From: Isoptericola dokdonensis DS-3
Lineage (GTDB): Bacteria; Actinomycetota; Actinomycetes; Actinomycetales; Cellulomonadaceae
Length of the DNA stretch: 64,000 bases
Assembly (NCBI RefSeq): GCF_001636295.1
Contig: NZ_CP014209.1
Span: forward strand, 3,100,001 to 3,164,000
Reading direction: 5' to 3'
The position numbers were made by a program, and so were the translations under genes. Position 1 is the stretch's first letter; each line of letters begins with the position of its first letter. Shown piece by piece: positions 58,052 through 64,000 of this stretch. The notes below the pieces were generated by a model. It saw nothing but the letters and a program-made list of their open reading frames with translations. It did no database searches and had not been told where the DNA came from.

Positions 58052-60958
58052 GTGACCACCGCTCTGTACCGCCGCTACCGGCCCGAGACGTTCGCCGAGG
58101 TGATCGGCCAGGAGCACGTCACCGCCCCGCTGATGCAGGCGCTGCGCAGCGGGCGCGTCAACCACGCCTACCTGTTCTCCGGCCCGCGCGGCTGCGGCAA
58201 GACGACGTCGGCGCGCATCCTCGCGCGCACGCTCAACTGCCACCGCAACACCCCCGAGCAGCCGATCGACACCCCCTGCGGCGAGTGCCCGTCGTGCGTC
58301 GAGCTCGCGCGTGGCGGCTCCGGCTCGCTCGACGTGGTGGAGATCGACGCCGCGTCGCACGGCGGGGTCGACGACGCCCGCGACCTGCGCGAGCGCGCGA
58401 CCTTCGCGCCCACGCGCGACCGGTACAAGATCTTCGTCATCGACGAGGCGCACATGGTGTCGCCCGCGGGCTTCAACGCCCTGCTGAAGATCGTCGAGGA
58501 GCCCCCGCCCCACATCAAGTTCGTCTTCGCGACGACGGAGCCCGACAAGGTCATCGGCACCATCCGGTCGCGGACGCACCACTACCCGTTCCGGCTGCTG
58601 CCGCCCGACGTGCTCGGCCCGTACCTGGAGCAGCTCTGCACCGCCGAGGGCGTCGAGCTCGGTGCGGGCGTGACCCCGCTGGTCACGCGTGCCGGCGGCG
58701 GCTCCGCCCGGGACACCCTGTCCGTGCTGGACCAGCTCATCGCCGGCGCCACGGGAAAGACCGTCGAGTACGACACCGCCGTCGGCCTGCTCGGCTTCAC
58801 GCACGCCACGCTGCTCGACGACGTCGTCGACGCGATCGCCGCGCGCGACGGCGGCTCGATCTTCCGCGTCGTGGACCACGTCGTCGCGACGGGGCACGAG
58901 CCGCGCCGGTTCGTCGAGGACGTCCTCGAGCGGCTGCGCGACCTCATCGTCATCGCCGTGTCCGGGGACGCCGCGGGCGCCGTGCTGCGCGACCTGCCCG
59001 CCGACCAGCTCGACCGGATGCGGCACCAGGCGGCGAACCTCGGGGTCGCGGAGCTGTCCCGTGCCGCCGACCTCGTCAACGACGCCCTCACCGAGATGGC
59101 CGGGGCCACGTCACCGCGCCTCCACCTGGAGCTGCTGTGCGCGCGGCTCCTGCTGCCCGGCGCCGACGACGGCACGCAGGGCCTCGCCGCCCGGCTCGAC
59201 CGGCTCGAGCGGGGCGCCGTGGCCGCCGGGCCGGTCGCGCCCGCCGGGCAGGCGCCCGTGTCCGCCGCCCCCGCAGGAGCGACGGCCGGTGTCGGCGGAA
59301 CCGGAGCCGCCGCAGCCGTGCCGGCGACACCTGCCCCGGGCGTCGCCGGGGCGGACGGCGGGCTGTCCGGTGTCGCCGCCGCGCGGGCCGCGCTCCTGGC
59401 GAGCCGCCGATCCACCGGTTCCGCGGGGTCCGCGGCCTCCGCCGTGGAGGTGCCGGCCCCTGCCCCTCCCTCTGCCGGAGGACCCTCCGGGCCCGGCGAC
59501 GGCGCGCACCCCGACCGCGACGTCGAGGTGACGGCGAGTGCGGCGACGCCGTCGAACCCGGCGGACGACGCGGGGCAGGATCCCGACGTGGCGCCGCAGG
59601 CGGCCGACGGGAGCCCGGAGGTCGGTGCCCGCACCGCCGTCGTGGCCGCGCCGTCCCCGCATGCTCCGGCGAGCACGGTCCCCGAGCAGGCCGTGACCGG
59701 TGCGCCGAGCACCGAGGCCGCCGCCGCGACCTCGGCCCAGGGCGAGCCTGAGCCCTCCGAGCCCGCGCCGTCCGTGGCGCCCGCCGCCGTCGAGCCCGAG
59801 CCCTCCGAGCCGGAACCCCGCACGGCGGGCGCGGCCGACGCCGCGGCCGACGCCTCACCGTCGCGGCCCGCGGCCGCGTCGGACGGCTCGGCCGACGGCC
59901 AGGCAGCCACGGCCGCCGGCACGCCGACCACGCCGAGCACGCCGGTCGGCAGCGTCTCCGCGCCCGCCGGCACGACCGCGGAGGATGTGCGGCGCCGCTG
60001 GGACGAGGTGGTCGCGAACCTCACGAGCCCGGTGACGCGCGCTCTGGTGGACCAGAACGCGCAGGTCGCCTCGCTGACGGGGGACCGGCTGCTGCTCGCG
60101 TTCCAGACCGAGCCGCTGGCCCGCAACTTCTCGCAGCCCCGCCACCTCGAGGCGTTCGGCGACGCGCTCTACCAGACGCTCGGGCTGCGCGCGCAGGTCG
60201 ACGTGACCGTCGGGGCCCCCGGTCCCGGCGACGGCCCTGCCGCCGGCCGGCAGGACGCCGGCTCCCCGCAGGCCTCGACCGGCCGTCCGCCCGGGGGACC
60301 CGTCGGCGGTACCGGGAACGCCCGGTCCGGGCGCTCCGGCGGTGCGGGCCCCGATCGGGGGGGACGGTCCGGGCACCACGCCGCGGGCGACGCCCTGGCC
60401 GACGAGGACCCGGGCGACCCGGGCGACCCCTGGCCGGACGTCCCGCCACCCCCGGACGCGCCCGACGCTCCCGACGTGGCCGACTCCGGCCGCGGGACCG
60501 GTGCGGGGCCGACCGGTGCCACCGGTCCGGCGCCGGGCAGGGGAGCGGCCGAGGCTGCCGACGCCGCCTGGCTCGCGGGCACCCCGACGCGCGCGGTCGC
60601 GCCCGCGGCTGAGCCCGCGCCGGCGCAGCCGCCTGCCGGTCGGTCGGGGGGCAGCGCGTCGTCGGCCGCACCCGCCGGCGACCGTCCCTCCAGCGGCACG
60701 AACGGCCCGAGCGGCGCAGGCGGCACGCCGTCGTCCGGCGCGCGCGCCGCGGCGGCGCGGGCGGCGGCCCGTCCCACGGCGTCGGCCGTGCCGGACCGTC
60801 CGGCCGCCCCGGAGCCGCCGCCGGACCCCGGCTACGCCGACGGCGACGACGCCTCCGACGACGACCCGGACATCGCGTCCACCGGTCTCGTCGGCGTGCC
60901 GCTGGTGGTCAAGATGCTCGACGGCGCGGTCATCGACGAGGTCGTCGACCAGCCGTGA
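58052..60958 (+). CDS. dnaX: DNA polymerase III subunits gamma/tau
   Basis: 968 residues, GTG start. Opening ALYRRYRPETFAEVIGQEHV, Walker A GPRGCGKTT, a zinc module CGECPSC, Walker B IFVIDEAHMVSPAGFNALLK and the clamp-loader ATTEPDKVIGTIRSRTHHYPF. Domain III ends near residue 370. Then about 260 residues of Pro/Ala/Glu-rich low complexity, a short conserved part (DVRRRWDEVVANLTSPVTRALV, 640-720), and a second Pro/Gly-rich tail ending VKMLDGAVIDEVVDQP. It loads the sliding clamp. The length is far above the E. coli protein, as in related actinobacteria. Nudix gene overlaps by four bases. Confidence 0.95.
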   Translation: MTTALYRRYRPETFAEVIGQEHVTAPLMQALRSGRVNHAYLFSGPRGCGKTTSARILARTLNCHRNTPEQPIDTPCGECPSCVELARGGSGSLDVVEIDAASHGGVDDARDLRERATFAPTRDRYKIFVIDEAHMVSPAGFNALLKIVEEPPPHIKFVFATTEPDKVIGTIRSRTHHYPFRLLPPDVLGPYLEQLCTAEGVELGAGVTPLVTRAGGGSARDTLSVLDQLIAGATGKTVEYDTAVGLLGFTHATLLDDVVDAIAARDGGSIFRVVDHVVATGHEPRRFVEDVLERLRDLIVIAVSGDAAGAVLRDLPADQLDRMRHQAANLGVAELSRAADLVNDALTEMAGATSPRLHLELLCARLLLPGADDGTQGLAARLDRLERGAVAAGPVAPAGQAPVSAAPAGATAGVGGTGAAAAVPATPAPGVAGADGGLSGVAAARAALLASRRSTGSAGSAASAVEVPAPAPPSAGGPSGPGDGAHPDRDVEVTASAATPSNPADDAGQDPDVAPQAADGSPEVGARTAVVAAPSPHAPASTVPEQAVTGAPSTEAAAATSAQGEPEPSEPAPSVAPAAVEPEPSEPEPRTAGAADAAADASPSRPAAASDGSADGQAATAAGTPTTPSTPVGSVSAPAGTTAEDVRRRWDEVVANLTSPVTRALVDQNAQVASLTGDRLLLAFQTEPLARNFSQPRHLEAFGDALYQTLGLRAQVDVTVGAPGPGDGPAAGRQDAGSPQASTGRPPGGPVGGTGNARSGRSGGAGPDRGGRSGHHAAGDALADEDPGDPGDPWPDVPPPPDAPDAPDVADSGRGTGAGPTGATGPAPGRGAAEAADAAWLAGTPTRAVAPAAEPAPAQPPAGRSGGSASSAAPAGDRPSSGTNGPSGAGGTPSSGARAAAARAAARPTASAVPDRPAAPEPPPDPGYADGDDASDDDPDIASTGLVGVPLVVKMLDGAVIDEVVDQP

Positions 60959-61377
60959 CGACGCCGACCACCCTGCACATCGTGGCGGCCGTCATCGAGC
61001 GCGACGGCCGCGCCCTGCTGGTCCGCAAGCGCGGCACGACCGCGTTCATGCAGGTGGGCGGCAAGATCGAGCCGGGGGAGGACCCGATCGCGGCGCTCGT
61101 GCGGGAGTGCGCGGAGGAGATCGGGCTCGTCGTGGACGCCGCGCTGGTGCGCCCGCTGGGCCGCCACCACGCGGTGGCCGCGAACGAGCCCGACCACGTG
61201 GTGGACGCGCACGTGTTCGCCGTCGACCTGCCCGACGGCTTCGAACCGGCACCCCGGGCGGAGCTCGCCGAGGTGGTGTGGGTCGACCCGGCCGCACCGG
61301 CGACCACGCATCCCGTCGCGCCGCTGTCCGTGGACCTGCTCGCCCGTGCCGGAGGTCGGGCAGACTGGCCCGCGTGA
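60955..61377 (+). CDS. Nudix hydrolase
   Basis: 140 residues, GTG start overlapping dnaX. Complete Nudix box GGKIEPGEDPIAALVRECAEEIGL. Length and the C-terminal PAPRAELAEVVWVDP suggest a MutT-like or NDP-sugar cleaning enzyme. The serine-hydrolase gene overlaps it by four bases (GTGA), so three genes are linked to dnaX. Confidence 0.88.
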   Translation: MTTPTTLHIVAAVIERDGRALLVRKRGTTAFMQVGGKIEPGEDPIAALVRECAEEIGLVVDAALVRPLGRHHAVAANEPDHVVDAHVFAVDLPDGFEPAPRAELAEVVWVDPAAPATTHPVAPLSVDLLARAGGRADWPA

Positions 61378-62951
61378 CGACGACGCACCTGCTGCCCCGC
61401 GCGAACCCCGAGTCCCAGGGGGTCGACCCCGCCGCCCTGACCAGGCTGGTCGAACGTCTCGACGGGATCGACGACGTCCACAGCCTCCTGGTGCTGCGGC
61501 ACGGGCACGTGGTGGCCGAGGCGTGGTGGGACCCGTTCACCGCCGCGGAGCCCCACAAGATGTTCTCGGTGTCGAAGTCGGTGACCGCCACGGCCGTCGG
61601 GCTCGCCGTCGCCGAGGGCCTGCTGGACGTCGACGACCGCGTGCTCGACCTGCTGCCCGACGACGCGCCGTCCGACCCGGGGGAGAACCTCGCCCGGATG
61701 CGGGTGCGCGACCTGCTGACGATGACGTCAGGTCACGACGCCGACACGATGCTGTTCACGCTGCACGACCTGCACCGGCCGGGCGGGTCCTGGGCGCGGG
61801 ACATCCTCGCGGCGCCCGTCCCGCACGAGCCGGGCACCCGGTTCGTCTACAACACGGGGGCGACGTACCTGGTCAGCGCGATCCTGCACCGGCTCACGGG
61901 CGAGCGGATGCTCGACTGGCTGACGCCGCGGCTGTTCGCGCCGCTCGGCATCGTGGGCGCCACGTGGGAGCAGTGCCCGGCCGGGATCGACGTCGGCGGG
62001 TACGGGCTGCGGCTCACCACCGAGCAGCTCGCTGCCCTCGGGCAGCTCTGGCTGCAGCGGGGCCGGTGGGAGGGACGCCAGCTGGTCCCGGCGGCCTGGG
62101 TGGACGAGATGACGTCCGCGCAGGTGCCGAACGGCCCGCGGGACGAGCCGGGGGAGCCTGGCGACTGGTCCCAGGGGTACGGCTTCCAGTTCTGGCGGTG
62201 CCGGTTCGGCGCCTACCGCGCCGACGGCGCCTTCGGGCAGTTCTGCGTCGTGTGGCCCGAGCACGACCTCGTCGCCGTCCTCACGAGCGGGACGGCGCGC
62301 ACCGCGGCCGAGCTCACGGCGGTGCTCGCCGAGCTCGGCCCGGCGTGCTCGCCGGCGCCTGCCGAGGTTGCCGTACCGGCGTCGGACGGCGTCCCGTTCG
62401 CGCCGCCCGGTCTCGCCGTGTCGTGGCCGCGAGGTGCGGCGGGCACGCCGCTGGGGGCGATGGTCGAGGGCGCGCCGTTCGTCCTGGCGCCGCACGCGGG
62501 GGACCACCTCCCCGGCGGGTCCCCGGACGCCGACCCGGACACCGGCGACGAGGCCGACCCGGACGCCGCACCGGGCAGCCCGGACGACGAGCGGGCCGGT
62601 GCGTTCCTGCGCTGGCACGCCGTCGCCGTCCACCACGCCCCCGACGGGATCGAGCTGCGCTGGACGACGGAACCGGACGGGCCCTGGCACACCGTGCGCT
62701 GCGGCGTCGGACGCTGGACCACCGGTGAGGTGGTGCTGGTCGACGAGCCGATCCGGGTCGCGGGCGCCGCGGCCTGGACCGCGCCCGACACCCTGCTGCT
62801 CCGCCTGCTCTGGCAGGGGACGCCGTTCGCGCTGGACGTCACGCTGCGGTTCGGCGGCGACGGCGAGGGGCGGCACGTCGAGGTGGCCGTCGACCAGAAC
62901 GTCGCGTTCGGGCCCACCGCCCTGCTGCGCGCGACCGGCCTGGGGGCCTGA
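61374..62951 (+). CDS. Beta-lactamase-family serine hydrolase with long C-terminal extension
   Basis: 525 residues, GTG start overlapping the Nudix gene. Class C-like fold: SVSKSVTATAVGLAV gives Ser-x-x-Lys near 64, FVYNTGATYL the Tyr-x-Asn near 160, and an HxG-like region is weak. Typical of esterase/beta-lactamase homologues lacking a signal peptide, so cytoplasmic. Residues beyond about 330 form an unusual acidic/beta-rich extension with GDEADPDAAPG and many DxD turns. Substrate unknown. Confidence 0.82.
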   Translation: MTTTHLLPRANPESQGVDPAALTRLVERLDGIDDVHSLLVLRHGHVVAEAWWDPFTAAEPHKMFSVSKSVTATAVGLAVAEGLLDVDDRVLDLLPDDAPSDPGENLARMRVRDLLTMTSGHDADTMLFTLHDLHRPGGSWARDILAAPVPHEPGTRFVYNTGATYLVSAILHRLTGERMLDWLTPRLFAPLGIVGATWEQCPAGIDVGGYGLRLTTEQLAALGQLWLQRGRWEGRQLVPAAWVDEMTSAQVPNGPRDEPGEPGDWSQGYGFQFWRCRFGAYRADGAFGQFCVVWPEHDLVAVLTSGTARTAAELTAVLAELGPACSPAPAEVAVPASDGVPFAPPGLAVSWPRGAAGTPLGAMVEGAPFVLAPHAGDHLPGGSPDADPDTGDEADPDAAPGSPDDERAGAFLRWHAVAVHHAPDGIELRWTTEPDGPWHTVRCGVGRWTTGEVVLVDEPIRVAGAAAWTAPDTLLLRLLWQGTPFALDVTLRFGGDGEGRHVEVAVDQNVAFGPTALLRATGLGA

Positions 62952-63000
62952 CCGGCCCGCCGGCCGGCACCGGACCGCGCCGGACCGCACCGGACCGGGA

Positions 63001-63012
63001 TGACAGATGTCA
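63001..63012. promoter_or_regulatory. Operator-like inverted repeat before the ABC exporter gene
   Basis: TGACAGATGTCA has 5-bp arms around GA, 80 bases before the ABC gene. Preceded by three tandem copies of a CACCGGACCG-type decamer (62967-62999). Confidence 0.4.
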
Positions 63013-63092
63013 CGCCGCACCCGTGCGCTCCGCACACGAACCGGTGAGAGGTGGCACTACCTGCGACGACGCCCCCGCGGCAGGCTGGGGTC

Positions 63093-64000
63093 ATGACCGA
63101 GAACATCATCTCCCTGCGCGGCGTCCGACGCCGCTACGGCCGGTTCGAAGCGGTGCGCGGCGTCGACCTCGACGTCCGCCGCGGCGAGCTGCTGGCCCTC
63201 CTCGGGGTCAACGGCGCCGGCAAGACCTCGCTGGTCGAGCTCGTCGAGGGCCTCGCGCCCGCCGACGGCGGCACGATCAGCGTCCTCGGGCACGACCCGT
63301 ACCGCGAGCGGCACCGCGTCGTCGGCGGCCTCGGGATCATGCTCCAGGAGGCCGGCTTCTCCGCCGACCTCACCACCGCCGAGACGGCCCGCATGTGGGC
63401 CGGCACCCTCGGCGCCCCGCGCGACGTCGACGAGGTGCTCGCCTCGCTCTCCCTCGACGGGCGGGCGGACGTCCGCGTCGGCAGCCTGTCCGGCGGCGAG
63501 CGCCGCCGCCTCGACCTGGCGCTGGCGATCCTCGGGCGTCCCGAGCTGCTCATCATGGACGAGCCCACCACGGGCCTCGACCCGGAGAGCCGTCGCGCCG
63601 TGTGGCGGCTGGTGCGTGGCCTGCTCGACGACGGCATGACGGTGCTGCTCACCACGCACTACCTGGAGGAGGCGGAGGCGCTCGCCGACCGCATCGCGAT
63701 CATGCGGGCGGGGCGGGTGGTCCGGGAGGGCACGGTCGCCGAGACCGTCGCCGCGGAGCCCGCCCGCATCGAGTTCGTCCCGCACTCCGACGGCGGCGAG
63801 CGGCTCACGCTCACCCCGTCCGACCTGCCCGTGCTCGCCGGGACGGTGGGCGTCGAGGTCGACCGCGACCGCGTGCTGCTGCAGACCACCGCGCTCCAGC
63901 GCGACCTGGAGGGCCTGCTGGTGTGGGCCCGTGAGCGCGGAGTGGTCCTGGAAGAGCTCGATGCGCGCGCCGCGTCGCTCGAGCAGGCGTTCCTGTCCCT
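63093..64000 (+). CDS. ABC exporter ATP-binding protein (3' end outside window)
   Basis: The first 302 codons are visible and remain open at the window edge. Walker A LGVNGAGKTS, Q-loop LQEAGFSADLTTAET, signature LSGGERRRLDLAL, Walker B LLIMDEPTTGLDP, H-loop TTHYLEEAE. Beyond about 230 is an extra C-terminal domain (VLLQTTALQRDLEGLLVWARERG), as in DrrA-type ATPases. A permease gene should follow outside the window. Confidence 0.9.
   Translation, partial: MTENIISLRGVRRRYGRFEAVRGVDLDVRRGELLALLGVNGAGKTSLVELVEGLAPADGGTISVLGHDPYRERHRVVGGLGIMLQEAGFSADLTTAETARMWAGTLGAPRDVDEVLASLSLDGRADVRVGSLSGGERRRLDLALAILGRPELLIMDEPTTGLDPESRRAVWRLVRGLLDDGMTVLLTTHYLEEAEALADRIAIMRAGRVVREGTVAETVAAEPARIEFVPHSDGGERLTLTPSDLPVLAGTVGVEVDRDRVLLQTTALQRDLEGLLVWARERGVVLEELDARAASLEQAFLS

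Overview
This window is a high-G+C actinobacterial chromosome segment, probably from the Micrococcales (Cellulomonas / Cellulosimicrobium / Promicromonosporaceae-like). That placement is inferred from secreted polysaccharide enzymes (PL9 pectate lyase, GH18 chitinase, GH81 beta-1,3-glucanase), F420- and mycothiol-type redox enzymes, a tRNA-Ser next to the SRP RNA, and a dnaX with a very long Pro/Ala-rich tail. No 16S gene is present, so the assignment is not firm.

Layout. (1) 1-6.9 kb: end of a PL9 lyase with two chitin/cellulose-binding modules; a leftward operon DUF4956 - VTC-domain protein - carbohydrate-binding lipoprotein; a GH18 chitinase with the same pair of binding modules. (2) 7.0-21.2 kb: a tRNA-Ser(CGA) used as attachment site by a pSAM2-like actinomycete integrative and conjugative element (AICE) with integrase, excisionase, RepSA-like initiator, FtsK/TraSA translocase, Pra-like activator, GntR regulator and a HAD protein. 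It also carries cargo of visibly lower G+C: an HNH protein and a 940-residue STAND-type NTPase. The right end is duplicated, with an internal third attachment sequence, so the element is composite. (3) 21.3-29 kb: acetyltransferases, an SDR enzyme, a methyltransferase, small membrane proteins, an ATPase fused to a nuclease-like domain, and a choice-of-anchor I surface protein. (4) 29-38.4 kb: a glycosyltransferase / SGNH-hydrolase operon, a GT87-like mannosyltransferase, an acyl-CoA dehydrogenase, a fused epimerase, PnuC and a TetR regulator. (5) 38.5-44 kb: an ECF transporter (A-A, T, S) behind a candidate DtxR/IdeR iron box, then redox enzymes. (6) 44.2-48.8 kb: a synthase-dependent exopolysaccharide operon (processive GT2, HlyD-like protein, GH81 lipoprotein), best read as beta-1,3-glucan (curdlan-like) production. 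(7) 48.9-64 kb: NCS2 permease, LytR_C protein, tRNA-Ser(GGA), SRP RNA, metQ-metN-metI, an ABC-2 exporter with its TetR regulator, dnaX, Nudix, a serine hydrolase and the start of another ABC exporter.

The least explained signals are non-coding. Three intergenic arrays (about 1.2-1.6, 41.7-42.1 and 52.95-53.07 kb) hold some 41 copies of an AGTCAGCGCA-like core, about 20 bp apart in the two large arrays, always a forward block followed by an inverted block. Two arrays also contain or adjoin a 93-95 bp palindrome whose inner sequence is conserved while its outer arms differ between the copies in a base-pair-preserving way. Their function is unknown.
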